Below, piece by piece: positions 40,397 to 51,300 of a DNA stretch of 64,000 bases. The DNA is from Leptospira sp. WS39.C2. Lineage in GTDB: Bacteria > Spirochaetota > Leptospiria > Leptospirales > Leptospiraceae. The notes under the pieces are model-generated. The model saw only the letters and a program-made list of their open reading frames with translations, was not told the DNA's origin and made no database searches. Positions within the stretch are counted from its first letter, which is position 1; the number at the start of each line of letters is the position of its first letter. Position numbers and translations under genes: made by a program. The DNA lies in contig NZ_CP162142.1 in the NCBI RefSeq assembly GCF_040833965.1, forward strand, positions 2,009,001 to 2,073,000, given 5' to 3'.

Positions 40397-40774
40397 CTAC
40401 TTAGTAGCCTTTTTCTTATTCGCTACAGTCTTCTTGACGCCCTTACGGGTTCTTGCGTTGGTTCTTGTTCTTTGTCCATTAACTGGAAGTCCACGTCTAT
40501 GACGGAAACCTCTGTAACAACCCACATCCATCAATCGTTTGATGTTGAGGTTAACTTCGGAACGAAGATCCCCTTCTACTTGGTATGATTCTTCAATGAC
40601 TCGTCGGATCGCGGCTTCTTGTTCGTCCGAGAGGTCCTTCACCCTGATAGATTCGTCAATTCCTGCTTTTTTCAGGATATTTTGAGAGGATGTCTTACCA
40701 ATACCAAATACGTATGTAAGACCGATCACTATTCTTTTGTTTGATGGTAAATCAACACCCGCGATACGTGCCAT
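40397..40774 (-). CDS. rpsM: 30S ribosomal protein S13
   Basis: A 125 aa protein beginning [21 protein letters not shown], with [20 protein letters not shown] and a basic C-terminal tail. The helix-two-turn-helix region contacts tRNA in the ribosomal P site and the intersubunit bridge. It follows rpmJ after six bases. Confidence 0.97.
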   Translation of the reverse strand: MARIAGVDLPSNKRIVIGLTYVFGIGKTSSQNILKKAGIDESIRVKDLSDEQEAAIRRVIEESYQVEGDLRSEVNLNIKRLMDVGCYRGFRHRRGLPVNGQRTRTNARTRKGVKKTVANKKKATK

Positions 40775-40780
40775 ATCTTC

Positions 40781-40894
40781 CTATCTTTGCCTTTGTTTGT
40801 GTTTTGGGTTCGTGCAAATCACTCGGATTACACCTTTTCTGCGAATGACTTTGCATTCTGGACAGATCTTTTTTACTGATGCTCTAACTTTCAT
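40781..40894 (-). CDS. rpmJ: 50S ribosomal protein L36
   Basis: A 37 aa protein that is easily overlooked because of its length. It reads [20 protein letters not shown] and continues with [11 protein letters not shown]. The zinc ligands C11, C14, C27 and H32 are present, so it is the zinc-containing C+ form. ATG 40894 lies nine bases after the infA stop, and rpsM follows six bases later. Confidence 0.95.
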   Translation of the reverse strand: MKVRASVKKICPECKVIRRKGVIRVICTNPKHKQRQR

Positions 40895-40903
40895 TATAGT
40901 TTC

Positions 40904-41122
40904 CTATTTCTTTCTGTAAGTGATACGGCCCTTGGTTAAGTCATAAGGAGAAAGTTCCACAGTGACTTTGTCTCCAGGTAAAATACGAATGTAGTGCATA
41001 CGCATCTTTCCCGAAATGTGCGCTAAAACCTTATGTCCATTCTCTAGTTCCACACGGAACATCGCATTTGGTAACGGTTCTAAAACGGTTCCGTCAATTG
41101 TGATTGCTTCTTCCTTAGCCAG
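40904..41122 (-). CDS. infA: Translation initiation factor IF-1 with a CTG start codon
   Basis: A 72 aa OB-fold protein that matches IF-1 from end to end ([51 protein letters not shown]). The family starts MAKEEAI; here the first codon is CTG (41122-41120). An in-frame TAG (41128-41126) lies two codons upstream, so no ATG, GTG or TTG can supply the N-terminus. AGGAG at 41134-41130 is seven bases before CTG and overlaps the adk stop. The first ATG in the frame is at Met21, inside the conserved core. IF-1 closes the ribosomal A site during initiation. Confidence 0.92.
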   Translation of the reverse strand: MAKEEAITIDGTVLEPLPNAMFRVELENGHKVLAHISGKMRMHYIRILPGDKVTVELSPYDLTKGRITYRKK

Positions 41123-41132
41123 GGTCTATCTC

Positions 41133-41696
41133 CTACTGGATTGATTTTAAAATAGTGTTAGTGATTTCTTCCATACTTCCCAACCCATTGATTTGCCGAA
41201 GGATCCCCGTGCCTTTATAAAAGTCAATCAGGGGCAACGTCTTGGTGTTGTAAGTATGCAGACGGTTTTTGATGGTCTCTTCGTTGTCATCCGAGCGTCC
41301 TTCTTTGATCGCTCTACCTAGCAAACGTTTGACGAGTTCTTCATCAGGAACGTCTAGGTTGACAACGGAGTCGAGCTCCATGTGAAGCTCTTTGAGGATT
41401 TCCGAGAGAGCCTTTGCTTGCTCCACCGTCCTTGGAAATCCATCCAAAATGAATCCATTTGCACAATCGGATTCGACCAATCGGTCGCGAATTATGCCTA
41501 TAACGACAGCATCTGGAACAAGGTCCCCTGCGTCCATATATTTTTTTGCTTCAATCCCCATAGCCGTACCATTTTTTACAGCAGCACGTAGGATATCGCC
41601 TGTGGAAATCTGAGGGATATTGTATTTCTCTTTGATGATGTCAGCTTGTGTTCCCTTACCAGCACCTGGAGGGCCCATAAATATGAGTCTCTTCAT
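41133..41696 (-). CDS. adk: Adenylate kinase
   Basis: Interconverts ATP plus AMP and two ADP. The 187 aa protein has the P-loop [10 protein letters not shown] at residues 8-17, the AMP-binding [12 protein letters not shown], and [13 protein letters not shown]. It is a short-form enzyme: the LID is reduced to the [14 protein letters not shown] segment and has no zinc Cys. It lies between secY and infA as in many spc operons; map is absent from this position. Confidence 0.96.
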   Translation of the reverse strand: MKRLIFMGPPGAGKGTQADIIKEKYNIPQISTGDILRAAVKNGTAMGIEAKKYMDAGDLVPDAVVIGIIRDRLVESDCANGFILDGFPRTVEQAKALSEILKELHMELDSVVNLDVPDEELVKRLLGRAIKEGRSDDNEETIKNRLHTYNTKTLPLIDFYKGTGILRQINGLGSMEEITNTILKSIQ

Positions 41697-41699
41697 TCG

Positions 41700-43079
41700 T
41701 TACACTCTTCCCTTGATTTTAGTCTTTTTCATGAAACCTTCATAGTTTCTCATGAGGAGTTGGGCTTCGATTTGTTTTAACGTTTCGAGCGCCACACCTA
41801 CCATAATGAGAAGTGAAGTTCCTCCGAATGTATACACTAACGTTCCACCACCGGTATTGGAACCGAGGTTTAAGAATTTAATGATGAGATACGGAGCAAG
41901 AGCAAGACCAGCAAGGAAAAGAGCACCTGGTAAGGTGATACGATTCAAAATCTTCTCGATCATTTCTTTTGTTTGGCTTCCAGGACGAACACCTGGGATA
42001 AACCCACCGTATTTTTTTAGGTTATCAGCGAGTTCTTGTGGGTTGAACTGAATCGCTGTATAAAAATACGCAAAGAAGATAATGAGAGAAGTATAAATCA
42101 CATAGTAAAATAGAGCATGGTACCAGATTTGTGAGAATGGGTTAAAATAATCCATAATCACAGCCCAACCAGCCCACTGTCCCCCTTTGGAAGACAACCA
42201 CTGCACAATCGTTTGTGGGAAAAGAATGAGAGAAGATGCAAAGATAATTGGCATTACGTTGGCACTATTCACTTTGAAAGGGATGGACTGGCTACGTGCC
42301 TGAACCATCTTCCTTCCTACCATTTGTTTTCCATAATTGAGTGGTACCCGGCGAACCCCTTGGGTTAATATCACCGTAAGAGAAATGAGAACAATAAAAA
42401 TGATAATTAGGATAAGGATACTGAGAGCATCTGAAGTATCAGAAGTAAACATTGCAATGAGTGCTTCCGGCATACGACCAATGATACCAGCAAAGATAAT
42501 GAGAGAGATTCCGTTTCCAATCCCACGTTCTGTGATTTGTTCCCCGAGCCAAATGAGAAGAACGGTACCAGTTGTGATGGAAAGCATCGCAATTGGTAAA
42601 AAGTAACCTTCTACAGATGGGTTGATGAGCCCTGGGTATTTTGCCTGCGCCGTTCCCGATCCAGTAGACCAAGAATTAGCAAGTTGGATCACTGCAAGAG
42701 ACTGGATCGCACAAAGGATGAGAGTTCCGTACTTTGTGTACTGTTGGATCTTCTTTCTGCCTTCTTCCCCTTCTTTTTGCATTTTTTGCAAACTAGGGAT
42801 GAGAACCATCACAAGCTGCATAATGATAGAAGAAGAGATATAAGGCATAATCCCTAGTGCAAAAATAGAAAATTTGAGAAGAGCACCACCAGCAAACAAA
42901 TCTACCATTCCAAGGAAACCTTCACTTGGATCGGCAGTAATGCCCGTCACAATCAAACTATTGATACCAGGAATGGTCACGTGAGTTCCCATTCTGAAAA
43001 GTAACAACATACCGATCGTAAATAGGATTTTAGATCTTAATTCCGGGATTCGAAAGATGTTAGCGATGGTTTGAAACAT
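41700..43079 (-). CDS. secY: Protein translocase subunit SecY
   Basis: The 459 aa channel subunit has about ten transmembrane segments. Hallmarks are [12 protein letters not shown] at TM1, the plug region [42 protein letters not shown], and the cytoplasmic loop [24 protein letters not shown] that contacts SecA and the ribosome. It starts seven bases after rplO. Confidence 0.97.
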   Translation of the reverse strand: MFQTIANIFRIPELRSKILFTIGMLLLFRMGTHVTIPGINSLIVTGITADPSEGFLGMVDLFAGGALLKFSIFALGIMPYISSSIIMQLVMVLIPSLQKMQKEGEEGRKKIQQYTKYGTLILCAIQSLAVIQLANSWSTGSGTAQAKYPGLINPSVEGYFLPIAMLSITTGTVLLIWLGEQITERGIGNGISLIIFAGIIGRMPEALIAMFTSDTSDALSILILIIIFIVLISLTVILTQGVRRVPLNYGKQMVGRKMVQARSQSIPFKVNSANVMPIIFASSLILFPQTIVQWLSSKGGQWAGWAVIMDYFNPFSQIWYHALFYYVIYTSLIIFFAYFYTAIQFNPQELADNLKKYGGFIPGVRPGSQTKEMIEKILNRITLPGALFLAGLALAPYLIIKFLNLGSNTGGGTLVYTFGGTSLLIMVGVALETLKQIEAQLLMRNYEGFMKKTKIKGRV

Positions 43080-43086
43080 GGGTTAT

Positions 43087-43620
43087 TTAGTTTTTTTTCT
43101 CTTCTTTTTTCTTTTCTCTGATGATGACTTTTCCACCTGCTTTTTCAATTTTCTCTTTTGCAGAGGCAGAAAAAGCATCTACCGTAATGGTGATGGCAAC
43201 TGTCACTTCTCCAGTTCCGAGTAATTTGATAGGTCCAACTTCGGACTTAATCAAAGACTTCGCTTTGAGAATGGCAGGAGTTACTTCTCCAGAAAGACCT
43301 GCTTTCGTTAAAGAAATCAAATTGACTGGTTGGAATTCCACAGAGAAAATATTAGTAAAACCACGTTTTGGCAAACGTCTGTGGAGTGGCAACTGACCAC
43401 CTTCGAATCCACGTCTCATCGAAGCCGCACGAGCTCTTTGTCCTTTGGAACCACGAGTGGAAGTTTTTCCCATCCCTGATCCTGGACCTTGGCCCACTCG
43501 TTTCGGAGAGGTTTTTGCGCCTTCCGGAACGGGAACCAAGTTTTTGTTTCCGAGAGAAGTGGATTTTTTATTACGTTTTGCGCCAAACCCACGACCTTGT
43601 TCGATTCTATCTTGTGCCAT
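43087..43620 (-). CDS. rplO: 50S ribosomal protein L15
   Basis: A 177 aa protein, about 30 residues longer than usual. The extra length is an N-terminal basic stretch (MAQDRIEQGRGFGAKRNKK) before the conserved KRVGQGPGSGMGKTSTRGSKGQRAR segment. GFEGGQLPLHRRLPKRGF and the C-terminal domain are normal. It lies between rpmD and secY. Confidence 0.95.
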   Translation of the reverse strand: MAQDRIEQGRGFGAKRNKKSTSLGNKNLVPVPEGAKTSPKRVGQGPGSGMGKTSTRGSKGQRARAASMRRGFEGGQLPLHRRLPKRGFTNIFSVEFQPVNLISLTKAGLSGEVTPAILKAKSLIKSEVGPIKLLGTGEVTVAITITVDAFSASAKEKIEKAGGKVIIREKKKEEKKN

Positions 43621-43624
43621 ACAA

Positions 43625-43804
43625 TTATACCTTTTCCACTTTCAACAAGTAACCTACTTGTCGTAACATCCCTTTTAGCTGAGGAGTCATTTTGTGTTTT
43701 TTGGATTGACCTTTCTTTTTAAGGCCGAGTGCAACTAGAGTTTTTTTGTGCATCGGGATGATGCCAATGGAACTTCTTTCTTGCGTTACGATCACTTCTT
43801 CCAT
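43625..43804 (-). CDS. rpmD: 50S ribosomal protein L30
   Basis: A 59 aa protein, too short for common size cut-offs. It starts [20 protein letters not shown] and contains [20 protein letters not shown] and [13 protein letters not shown], matching L30 throughout. It sits between rpsE (14 bases) and rplO (four bases), the standard spc order. Confidence 0.94.
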   Translation of the reverse strand: MEEVIVTQERSSIGIIPMHKKTLVALGLKKKGQSKKHKMTPQLKGMLRQVGYLLKVEKV

Positions 43805-43818
43805 AGTCAGATTCCTTC

Positions 43819-44325
43819 TTATAGATCTTGCCCAAACAAGTGTTTGAGGCTAACACCACGTCGTTTCACCGCCATTGACGGAGTTTCCAACTGTTGTAAT
43901 GCATCCATAGTAGCTTTCACAATGTTCATTGGGTTTGAAGAACCCCAAGACTTTGTTAAAACATCTTGGATCCCTGCTCTTTCCAAAACGGAACGAACAG
44001 AAGCTCCAGCGATGATCCCTGTTCCCGGAGAAGCTGGCTTCAAAATCACACGTGCTGATTTGAATTGTCCAACCACATCATGGGGAACGGTGTGACCAAT
44101 ATAATGAATGGATTTTAAATTCTTTTTTGCCGATTCAATGGACTTTCGGATGGCATCTGGAACTTCATTTGCTTTTCCAAATCCAATTCCTACTTTTCCT
44201 TTGGAGTCACCTACAACGGATAAAGCGTTGAAAGAGAAACGACGTCCCCCTTTCACTACTTTGGCAACGCGGTCGATTTTAACGACCTTCTCAGTAAATT
44301 CTTTTGTTTCTTCTTCTAACATCAT
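43819..44325 (-). CDS. rpsE: 30S ribosomal protein S5
   Basis: A 168 aa protein with the S5 double-stranded RNA-binding segment [21 protein letters not shown] and [17 protein letters not shown], and a C-terminal domain with [26 protein letters not shown]5 contributes to decoding accuracy. It abuts rplR directly. Confidence 0.97.
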   Translation of the reverse strand: MMLEEETKEFTEKVVKIDRVAKVVKGGRRFSFNALSVVGDSKGKVGIGFGKANEVPDAIRKSIESAKKNLKSIHYIGHTVPHDVVGQFKSARVILKPASPGTGIIAGASVRSVLERAGIQDVLTKSWGSSNPMNIVKATMDALQQLETPSMAVKRRGVSLKHLFGQDL

Positions 44326-44694
44326 TTAGAACTCCAATCCACCTTCACGGGCAGAATCAGCAAACGCTGCGATCCTTCCATGGTAAACCATTCCAGAACG
44401 GTCGAGAACCACTTGGGAAACACCCGCTTTCTTCGCTTTATCAGCGACTACTTTACCGAGTTCGGTTGCAGCCGATTTACTCTTCTTAGAATTTTCGTGT
44501 TTCGGAAAATCTTTCTCGAGAGTTGTTGCGTAAACAAGAGTTACACCTTTTGCGTCATCAATGATTTGTGCAGTAAGGTAACGGTTTGTTTTGTTAAACA
44601 CTAACCGAGGTCTATCCGATGTTTGGCGGAGTTTGTATCGAACTCGTTCCGCTCTTCTCAATCTTTTCGTATTTTTAGCTGTCTTGTTGATCAT
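44326..44694 (-). CDS. rplR: 50S ribosomal protein L18
   Basis: A 122 aa protein that binds 5S rRNA. It shows [40 protein letters not shown] and the ending [28 protein letters not shown]. It follows rplF after six bases. Confidence 0.97.
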   Translation of the reverse strand: MINKTAKNTKRLRRAERVRYKLRQTSDRPRLVFNKTNRYLTAQIIDDAKGVTLVYATTLEKDFPKHENSKKSKSAATELGKVVADKAKKAGVSQVVLDRSGMVYHGRIAAFADSAREGGLEF

Positions 44695-44700
44695 GACGTT

Positions 44701-45240
44701 CTACTTCTTACCGGTTTTTCCGGCCTTTCTACGGATGTATTCGTTCTGATATTTGATCCCTTTTCCTTTGTAAGGCTCAGGTGGTCTTTTCGAACGAATG
44801 TCAGCCGCAACTTGTCCAACCAGTTGTCGGTCAATTCCCGATACTTTGATTTTTAGCTGATCCGCAACATCGATTTTGATACCGTTTGGTTCAGGGAAAA
44901 CCACTTCATGAGAATACCCAAGAGCCATCACTAGGTCTTTACCACGTTTTTGTGCACGGTAACCAACCCCTGTGATTTCTAAGTTTTTTTCCCATCCAGT
45001 AGTGACACCTTTTACACAATTCATTGCAAGGGATCGAACAAGACCGTGGAGAGCCACAGTCTTTTGGTCTTCACTTTTTCTTGTGAATACCAATTCGCCG
45101 TTTTCAACGTTTGCGCTGACACCTTCGTAAAGAGGAGTTTTTAATTCCCCTAACGGCCCTTTGATAGTAAGGGTTTCTGCATCTGCTTTCACTTCAACCT
45201 TTGCAGGCAATTTGATGATATTTTTTCCGACTCGAGACAT
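44701..45240 (-). CDS. rplF: 50S ribosomal protein L6
   Basis: A 179 aa two-domain protein starting [17 protein letters not shown]. The second domain has [24 protein letters not shown], and the C-terminus has the [28 protein letters not shown] signature that contacts the sarcin-ricin loop area. Confidence 0.97.
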   Translation of the reverse strand: MSRVGKNIIKLPAKVEVKADAETLTIKGPLGELKTPLYEGVSANVENGELVFTRKSEDQKTVALHGLVRSLAMNCVKGVTTGWEKNLEITGVGYRAQKRGKDLVMALGYSHEVVFPEPNGIKIDVADQLKIKVSGIDRQLVGQVAADIRSKRPPEPYKGKGIKYQNEYIRRKAGKTGKK

Positions 45241-45254
45241 GGTGTTATCGTTCT

Positions 45255-45653
45255 CTAGAATACCTTACAGAGAACTTCCCCTCCTACTCTGAGTTTACGA
45301 GCTCGTTTTCCAGTCATCACACCTTTCGAAGTCGAAAGGATGAGTGTTCCGATGTTATTTCGGAACGGACGGATCTCACCGGACTGGATGTAAACCCGAC
45401 GTCCTGGTGTGGAAACACGTTCGATCATACGGATCACAGGTTTTTTCTCTGTGTCGTATTTCAATTTTACTTGGAAGTCATCAAAACTTCCATTTTTTAC
45501 AGTTTGGACATCATCTACAAAACCTTCTTCTTTGAGAAGATCTAGGATGGACTTTTTGATTTTGCTACCAGGAATCACACAAAGCTCATGTTTAGCTTGT
45601 TGTGCGTTTCTAATTCTTGTTAGCATATCTGCGATTGGATCTGAAAGACTCAT
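45255..45653 (-). CDS. rpsH: 30S ribosomal protein S8
   Basis: A 132 aa protein with [22 protein letters not shown] at the start and the [31 protein letters not shown] ending that carries the S8 signature. S8 binds central-domain 16S rRNA and in E. coli represses the spc operon. Confidence 0.97.
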   Translation of the reverse strand: MSLSDPIADMLTRIRNAQQAKHELCVIPGSKIKKSILDLLKEEGFVDDVQTVKNGSFDDFQVKLKYDTEKKPVIRMIERVSTPGRRVYIQSGEIRPFRNNIGTLILSTSKGVMTGKRARKLRVGGEVLCKVF

Positions 45654-45670
45654 ATCTTACCTTAACCTAA

Positions 45671-45856
45671 TTACCAGGAGGACTTTTTCACACCGGGGAT
45701 CTGAGCCTTGCTAGCAAGGTCCCGGAAGCAAAGACGACACATATCAAAGCGGCGCAAATAAGCGCGTGATCGACCACAAAGAGGGCAACGATTGTACTCT
45801 CTCACTTTGAATTTTTGCTCTTTGGCGTGGCGTTCCATCATTGATTTTTTCGCCAT
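45671..45856 (-). CDS. rpsN: 30S ribosomal protein S14, zinc-binding type Z
   Basis: A 61 aa protein with the zinc ligands C24-x2-C27 (CPLC) and C40-x2-C43 (CRLC), separated by [12 protein letters not shown]. This is the short zinc form rather than the 101 aa Cys-free form of E. coli. The order rplE-rpsN-rpsH is standard. Confidence 0.97.
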   Translation of the reverse strand: MAKKSMMERHAKEQKFKVREYNRCPLCGRSRAYLRRFDMCRLCFRDLASKAQIPGVKKSSW

Positions 45857-45866
45857 GAGTAATCTC

Positions 45867-46418
45867 CTACTTACCTGCCGCTCGGTAAGGCATACCGAAG
45901 GCTTGGAATAATTCGAACGCTTCTTTGTCCACTTCCGTGTTCGTTACGAAAGTGATATTGATTCCATAAATCGTATTGATTTTATCAAATTGGATTTCTG
46001 GGAAAATGATCTGTTCTCTGACAGAAAGGTTGTAATTCCCTCTCCCATCAAAACCCTTCGGGTTTACACCACGAAAGTCACGAACCCTTGGAAGGGCTAC
46101 GTTGATGAAACGATCAAGGAACTCATACATATGATGACCACGAAGAGTCACTTTGCAACCGAGCACCATTCCTTCTCTCACTTTGAAACCAGCGATTGAT
46201 TTCTTAGCGAAAGTTTTAACAGGTCTTTGTCCAGTGATCTGGCCAATTTCCACAAGGCATGCTTCCATTGCTTTAGGGTTGGTATGAGCTTCGCCCATCC
46301 CTACGTTGATTACGATTTTTTCTAATTTTGGAACACGCATCACACTTTGAAAGCCGAGTGACTTTTGGAGTGTAGGACGAATTTCCTTTTCGTATTTTGA
46401 TTTAAGCCTAGGTACCAT
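45867..46418 (-). CDS. rplE: 50S ribosomal protein L5
   Basis: A 183 aa 5S rRNA-binding protein. Visible segments are [48 protein letters not shown] and [23 protein letters not shown]. It starts two bases after rplX. Confidence 0.97.
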   Translation of the reverse strand: MVPRLKSKYEKEIRPTLQKSLGFQSVMRVPKLEKIVINVGMGEAHTNPKAMEACLVEIGQITGQRPVKTFAKKSIAGFKVREGMVLGCKVTLRGHHMYEFLDRFINVALPRVRDFRGVNPKGFDGRGNYNLSVREQIIFPEIQFDKINTIYGINITFVTNTEVDKEAFELFQAFGMPYRAAGK

Positions 46419-46420
46419 TT

Positions 46421-46804
46421 CTATACTTCTTTCCCTTCAGGTCGAGTCACTCGTATGGATTTACCATCCTTCTTGGCAAAGCCCAAGCGTACAGCCTTAA
46501 TTTTCTTCTTTGGCTTCGCTTTGTTCTCTGCTTTTGCGTCGTGAAACATCACATTGGAGATATGGATTGGGAATTCGATCTCAATCGCGCCACCACCAGG
46601 GTTTTCTTGGGTTGGGCGAACGAATCTTTTTCTTTTGTTCACACCTTCGATGTAAACACGGTCTTTGCGTTTATCAACAGCAAGAACCTTCCCTTTTTTT
46701 CCCTTTTCTTTTCCAGAAATCACAAGAACTTCATCGTCCTTTTTGATTTTTGTTTTTTTGAATTTAGTAGGCTCGGAACCTCTATATGCTAACTTAGTCG
46801 CCAT
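46421..46804 (-). CDS. rplX: 50S ribosomal protein L24
   Basis: A 127 aa protein with a KOW motif ([25 protein letters not shown]) and the [32 protein letters not shown] segment. It is about 20 residues longer than E. coli L24 because of an N-terminal extension and a longer C-terminus. Confidence 0.96.
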   Translation of the reverse strand: MATKLAYRGSEPTKFKKTKIKKDDEVLVISGKEKGKKGKVLAVDKRKDRVYIEGVNKRKRFVRPTQENPGGGAIEIEFPIHISNVMFHDAKAENKAKPKKKIKAVRLGFAKKDGKSIRVTRPEGKEV

Positions 46805-46805
46805 T

Positions 46806-47198
46806 TTAGAGAACCTCCGGAGCTAGAGATATAATTTTCATGTATTTTTTATCACGAAGTTCGCGAGCAACAGGTCCGAAGATCCTTGTTCCTTTTGGAT
46901 TGCCTTTATCATCGATGATGGCAACCGCATTGTCATCAAAACGAATGTAAGTTCCGTCTGGACGACGAACTTCTTTTTTCGTTCTAACAACAACAGCTCT
47001 TTGAACCGCTTTGTTATGCACTTTCTTTCCTTGCCCGTCACGAAGTCCGTATGCAGGTTGTGCTTCTTTCACAGCGACGATGATTTCGTCACCAAGCGTT
47101 GCGTAGCGTTTTTTCGAACCGCCAAGCACTTTAACGCACATGACTTTTTTCACACCCGAGTTATCGGCTACTTGTAAAATAGTTTCTTGTTGGATCAT
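46806..47198 (-). CDS. rplN: 50S ribosomal protein L14
   Basis: A 130 aa protein starting [27 protein letters not shown] and ending [28 protein letters not shown]. Compared with the usual 122 aa it carries about eight extra residues in the loop [14 protein letters not shown] before [16 protein letters not shown]14 forms an intersubunit bridge, so the insertion is near a functional surface. It overlaps rpsQ by four bases. Confidence 0.96.
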   Translation of the reverse strand: MIQQETILQVADNSGVKKVMCVKVLGGSKKRYATLGDEIIVAVKEAQPAYGLRDGQGKKVHNKAVQRAVVVRTKKEVRRPDGTYIRFDDNAVAIIDDKGNPKGTRIFGPVARELRDKKYMKIISLAPEVL

Positions 47199-47464
47199 AC
47201 TAATTTCGCCTTCTCAATTACCTTTACAAGTTTATGGTGTTTCTGTTTAGAAAGTGGTCTTGTTTCCACAGCGATGACTCGATCACCAACTTGACACTCG
47301 TTCTTCTCATCGTGAATTTTCACACGAGAAGTTCTGGTCATAATTTTCTTAAACCGTGGGTGTACTTTTCTTGTGATGATTTCAATCACTACGGTTTTAT
47401 CCATAGCATCACTCACAACTACACCTTGAATGGTTAAAGATTTTTTAGAGTTTTTATCTTCCAT
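47195..47464 (-). CDS. rpsQ: 30S ribosomal protein S17
   Basis: An 89 aa OB-fold protein with [22 protein letters not shown] and [25 protein letters not shown], both diagnostic of S17. It starts three bases after the rpmC stop. Confidence 0.96.
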   Translation of the reverse strand: MEDKNSKKSLTIQGVVVSDAMDKTVVIEIITRKVHPRFKKIMTRTSRVKIHDEKNECQVGDRVIAVETRPLSKQKHHKLVKVIEKAKLV

Positions 47465-47467
47465 AAC

Positions 47468-47740
47468 CTACTTCTTCTTACCTTTGCTCGTTTTGGCAAC
47501 TTTTGGAGCCGAACCAGCTTTCGGTGCGATTTGTTTGAGTTTACCTTTTGCAGATAGTTCCTTCTCACGAAGTACAGTCAATGCTTGGGCAATTCTCTTC
47601 TTATGATTGCGGATTACTTTTGGGTTCTCAAGAGATCTTGTAACACCAAATTGGAATCTTGCTTTTCTTACTTCTTCGGAAGAGGAAAGAATTTCTTTCT
47701 TCAAATCTTCTGGAGAAAGTGATTTGAAATCGTCTTTCAT
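47468..47740 (-). CDS. rpmC: 50S ribosomal protein L29
   Basis: A 90 aa protein with the L29 helical hairpin ([50 protein letters not shown] compressed here to its key LxxEL and NP..I...+K.IAR pattern). A Lys/Ala-rich tail of about 20 residues extends the usual length. L29 sits by the polypeptide exit tunnel. It overlaps rplP by four bases. Confidence 0.94.
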   Translation of the reverse strand: MKDDFKSLSPEDLKKEILSSSEEVRKARFQFGVTRSLENPKVIRNHKKRIAQALTVLREKELSAKGKLKQIAPKAGSAPKVAKTSKGKKK

Positions 47741-48150
47741 AGAACGTTCCTCTTAACAAATGAAGTTTCTACTGGCAGTTTAAAAGCTGCTAGGTGGAGT
47801 GCTTTTCTTGCTGTATCTTCATCAACACCAGCCATTTCAAAAAGAACTCGTCCTGGTCGGATTTCAGCAATCCAGAACTCAGGGTTACCTTTACCTTTAC
47901 CCATACGAGTTTCGGCAGGTTTTTTAGTGATTGGTAAATGAGGGAAGATCCTGATCCATAATTTCCCACCACGTTTTACTTGGCGGTTGATAGTGATCCT
48001 TGCTGCCTCAATTTGTCGCGCAGTGATACGACCGGAAGAAATGGCTTTTAAACCAAATTCTCCGAACGCAACGTAAGAACCTCTTTCGTCCTTACCTTTT
48101 AAGCGCCCTCTTTGGCGTTTTCTAAATTTTACTCGTTTAGGTGCTAACAT
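47737..48150 (-). CDS. rplP: 50S ribosomal protein L16
   Basis: A 137 aa protein starting [20 protein letters not shown] with [31 protein letters not shown] and the [20 protein letters not shown] signature. L16 lies near the A-site tRNA elbow. Confidence 0.97.
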   Translation of the reverse strand: MLAPKRVKFRKRQRGRLKGKDERGSYVAFGEFGLKAISSGRITARQIEAARITINRQVKRGGKLWIRIFPHLPITKKPAETRMGKGKGNPEFWIAEIRPGRVLFEMAGVDEDTARKALHLAAFKLPVETSFVKRNVL

Positions 48151-48172
48151 GATGGTTTCTCTTTAGTACTTC

Positions 48173-48850
48173 TTAACTCGTTCTACGTTTTACAGCGTAT
48201 TTATCTTCATCGGATTCTTCCTTCGTTGGGAAGTAATCACCTGTATAAGTCCATACTTTCACACCGATTTGTCCGAAAGTTGTGAGGGCTTCTTTGAATC
48301 CAAAATCAATTTTGGCACGAAGAGTATGAAGAGGAACTCGTCCTTCCATATACTTTTCAGTTCTTGCCATGTCCGCTCCGTTGAGACGTCCAGAGATTTG
48401 GATTTTTACACCTTCTACTCCACCGCGCATTGCACGACGAAGCTCAGCTTTCATCACACGACGGAAAGGCATCCTTTGTTCGATTTGAAGGGCAACCGTT
48501 TCAGCAATCGCTTGTGCGATGATTTCTGGTTTTTTCACTTCGATGATGTTCATCCCGATTGGCTTATCAGCGTATTTTTTAAGCTCTTGTTTCACCGCTT
48601 CGATGTTTTGGCCCTTTTGACCAATTACCATACCTGGTTTAGAAGTATGGAGGTTCACGTTGATTTTTTCAGGGAATCTTTCGATTACGATTTTCACAAC
48701 GGATGCATTTTTAAATTTCTTCTGAAGGAATCTACGGATCTTGATATCTTCGTGAAGATTTTTGATGTAATCTTGTTTGGAAAACCAAATCGAATCCCAG
48801 TTACGTGTGATTCCGATTCGTAGTCCGATTGGATTTACTTTCTGACCCAT
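48173..48850 (-). CDS. rpsC: 30S ribosomal protein S3
   Basis: A 225 aa protein. [23 protein letters not shown] opens it, the KH domain carries [20 protein letters not shown], and the C-terminal domain has [35 protein letters not shown]3 helps form the mRNA entry channel. Confidence 0.97.
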   Translation of the reverse strand: MGQKVNPIGLRIGITRNWDSIWFSKQDYIKNLHEDIKIRRFLQKKFKNASVVKIVIERFPEKINVNLHTSKPGMVIGQKGQNIEAVKQELKKYADKPIGMNIIEVKKPEIIAQAIAETVALQIEQRMPFRRVMKAELRRAMRGGVEGVKIQISGRLNGADMARTEKYMEGRVPLHTLRAKIDFGFKEALTTFGQIGVKVWTYTGDYFPTKEESDEDKYAVKRRTS

Positions 48851-48853
48851 AAA

Positions 48854-49204
48854 TTAGCTAACCTTCTTTTCGATTTCAGATACAACAACAGTGATGTGGC
48901 TTAGGCGTTTACGAATCCGAGAAGCACGTCCACGTGCTCTTGGGCGGAAACGTTTCATGATAGGCCCGTCATCTACATAGATTTTTTTAACATAAAGTGA
49001 GCTTGGATCCAAACTTTCGTTCATCTGAATGGCATTTGCCACTGCAGAGTTGAGAAGGTTTATGATCATTGAACTTGCAGATTTATTTGTAAAACGCAAG
49101 ATATCAATTGCTTCTTTGTAATCGTATCCACGAACTTCATCGGCAACCAGGCGAGCTTTTCTGGCAGAAATTCTGAGGTGTTTTCCTACTGCTTTTGCTT
49201 CCAT
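48854..49204 (-). CDS. rplV: 50S ribosomal protein L22
   Basis: A 116 aa protein with [20 protein letters not shown] at the start and [30 protein letters not shown] at the end, which spans the loop that lines the exit tunnel. It starts eight bases after rpsS. Confidence 0.97.
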   Translation of the reverse strand: MEAKAVGKHLRISARKARLVADEVRGYDYKEAIDILRFTNKSASSMIINLLNSAVANAIQMNESLDPSSLYVKKIYVDDGPIMKRFRPRARGRASRIRKRLSHITVVVSEIEKKVS

Positions 49205-49212
49205 CTCTCTAC

Positions 49213-49491
49213 CTATTTCTTCGCTACTTTTTTGTCTCCACCGTGACCTTTGAAGGTTCTAGTGGGAGCAAATTCACCGAGTTTGTGTCCAATCATGTTT
49301 TCATTCACATAAACAGGAACAAACGCTTTGCCATTATGAATCATTACGGTGTGACCGATCATGTCTGGATAAATGGTACTTCTTCTTGACCAAGACTTGA
49401 AGGGAGTTTTTTTCCCTTCAGAGTTTAGGCTTGTAATTTTTTTCATGAGGTGGTCGTCAATGAACGGACCTTTTTTTAAGCTTCTAGCCAT
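49213..49491 (-). CDS. rpsS: 30S ribosomal protein S19
   Basis: A 92 aa protein with [19 protein letters not shown], the [29 protein letters not shown] core and the ending [21 protein letters not shown]19 binds the 16S head with S13. Confidence 0.97.
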   Translation of the reverse strand: MARSLKKGPFIDDHLMKKITSLNSEGKKTPFKSWSRRSTIYPDMIGHTVMIHNGKAFVPVYVNENMIGHKLGEFAPTRTFKGHGGDKKVAKK

Positions 49492-49504
49492 GATTATCTA
49501 GATC

Positions 49505-50341
49505 CTACCTATTCCTGTTTTTCTTACGTCTTTGGACGATAAAACGATCAGACGGTCTTGTCTTACGTGTTTTAAATCCTTTCGTAGGTTTACCCCAAGG
49601 AGTCACTGGGTGACGACCTCCGGAAGTTCTACCTTCACCACCACCGAGTGGGTGGTCCACAGGGTTCATAACGACCCCCCTTACCTTCGGTCTTTTTCCT
49701 AACCAACGGTTACGACCCGCTTTACCAATGATCACCAAGTTGTGGTCTTTGTTGGAAAGTTCTCCGATCGTTGCTAAGCACTCTTTACGAACCTTACGGA
49801 TTTCCGAAGAAGGAAGTTTGAGAGACACATAGTCACCATCTTTAGCGGAGATCACAGCAAAAGATCCTGCTGTGCGAGCGATTTGACCGCCTTTTCCGAT
49901 ATGTAGTTCGATGTTGTGAACATTTGTTCCAGCAGGGATTTTATCTAAAGGAAGTGTATTCCCAAGTTTGATCTCTGCGTTTGGACCAGACTCTATTTTA
50001 TCTCCAACTTTAAGACCGTTAGGAGCTAAAATGTATCGGTATTCCCCATCTGCATAACAAACAAGAGCAATGAATGCCGAACGGTTTGGATCGTATTCAA
50101 TTGTTTTTACTGTTGCTGGGATTCCAAATTTATTACGTTTAAAATCGATGATACGAAACTTTCTTTTGTTACGTCCACCTTTTCGTCTAACAGCGATACG
50201 TCCCTTATTGTCACGACCAGCCTTATAGGAAACATTGGCCGTGAGAGGTTTGTAAGGAACCACTTCTGTGATTTCTTTGAAATCTAATACCGAATAATAC
50301 CGGCTAGACTGTGTTGTGGGTTTAAGTTTTCTAATTCCCAT
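49505..50341 (-). CDS. rplB: 50S ribosomal protein L2
   Basis: A 278 aa protein with the peptidyl-transferase-associated region [27 protein letters not shown], including the conserved His, and the RNA-binding [14 protein letters not shown] segment. L2 is needed for subunit association. Confidence 0.98.
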   Translation of the reverse strand: MGIRKLKPTTQSSRYYSVLDFKEITEVVPYKPLTANVSYKAGRDNKGRIAVRRKGGRNKRKFRIIDFKRNKFGIPATVKTIEYDPNRSAFIALVCYADGEYRYILAPNGLKVGDKIESGPNAEIKLGNTLPLDKIPAGTNVHNIELHIGKGGQIARTAGSFAVISAKDGDYVSLKLPSSEIRKVRKECLATIGELSNKDHNLVIIGKAGRNRWLGKRPKVRGVVMNPVDHPLGGGEGRTSGGRHPVTPWGKPTKGFKTRKTRPSDRFIVQRRKKNRNR

Positions 50342-50343
50342 AA

Positions 50344-50649
50344 TTAAACCTTAGCAAAATCCAAATTTGCTCCGTCAGCAAAGGTCACTACAGCTTTTTT
50401 GTAGTGAGGTCTTGGGGACGGCATGTTTCTAAAACGTTTCATTTTCCCACGGTAAACGGCTACGTTTACAGCAGTTGGAACGACGTTATACATTTGTTTC
50501 AGAGCCTGTTTGATCAAAGTTTTGTTCGCATCCGGGTGGACTTTGAACGTATACTTGACAGTTCTTTTTCCCATACGTTCTCCAATTGTTTGAAGGTCTT
50601 GCGACTTTTCTGTAACAACTGGTGATAAGATTACATTCTCTAGGTTCAC
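50344..50649 (-). CDS. rplW: 50S ribosomal protein L23
   Basis: A 101 aa protein with the pattern [36 protein letters not shown] and [16 protein letters not shown]23 docks trigger factor and SRP at the tunnel exit. It lies between rplD and rplB. Confidence 0.96.
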   Translation of the reverse strand: MNLENVILSPVVTEKSQDLQTIGERMGKRTVKYTFKVHPDANKTLIKQALKQMYNVVPTAVNVAVYRGKMKRFRNMPSPRPHYKKAVVTFADGANLDFAKV

Positions 50650-50653
50650 TGTC

Positions 50654-51289
50654 TTATCCTTTCTTAGAATACTGTGCCTGAAGCTCTTTTAAAGCGCTTT
50701 CAGAGATTACTAAATTGTTATTATAGAGGATGTCTCGGCAAACGACTCGTTTGCTGTTCACATATTTGAGGTTCTCTATATTGCGAGTGGATTTTTTGAG
50801 GAATTGGTTTTCACCAGATACCACAAAACCCACGTTACCCTTCTCTGCAATGTCCATGTTCTTCAAAATGTTGTAGATGGACTTTGTGGAGTAAGAAGAA
50901 GGTTCTACGTCTTCTATGATCGCGATTCTGTTTTCTTCTGCCTTTTTGTTAAGGATGGAGAGAACAGCCTTTTTCTTTACGCTGCGTGACAAGTTAGAGG
51001 AATAATCTCTTGGTTTTGGTCCATGAATGATACCACCACCAACGAAATGCGGAGCTCTGATGGATCCTTGTCTTGCACGACCAGTTCCTTTTTGAGCCCA
51101 AGGTTTGATTCCCCCACCGCGAACTTCGGAACGATCTTTTGTAGAATGTGTCCCTTGTCTATTGTTCGCATTTTCAGCTTTAACCGCATCATAGATGGCT
51201 CCAAGCGAAATGCCGGTAGCAAATAATTCTGCCGGAAGTTCAACTTCGCTTACGAATACGCCTTCTTTATTGTATTTACGCGCTTTCAT
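50654..51289 (-). CDS. rplD: 50S ribosomal protein L4
   Basis: A 211 aa protein with the tunnel-loop segment [43 protein letters not shown]. The C-terminal globular part includes [18 protein letters not shown]. In E. coli L4 represses the S10 operon; no clear S10 leader hairpin is visible here because rpsJ follows tuf after five bases. Confidence 0.97.
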   Translation of the reverse strand: MKARKYNKEGVFVSEVELPAELFATGISLGAIYDAVKAENANNRQGTHSTKDRSEVRGGGIKPWAQKGTGRARQGSIRAPHFVGGGIIHGPKPRDYSSNLSRSVKKKAVLSILNKKAEENRIAIIEDVEPSSYSTKSIYNILKNMDIAEKGNVGFVVSGENQFLKKSTRNIENLKYVNSKRVVCRDILYNNNLVISESALKELQAQYSKKG

Positions 51290-51300
51290 GTTCTACCTAT

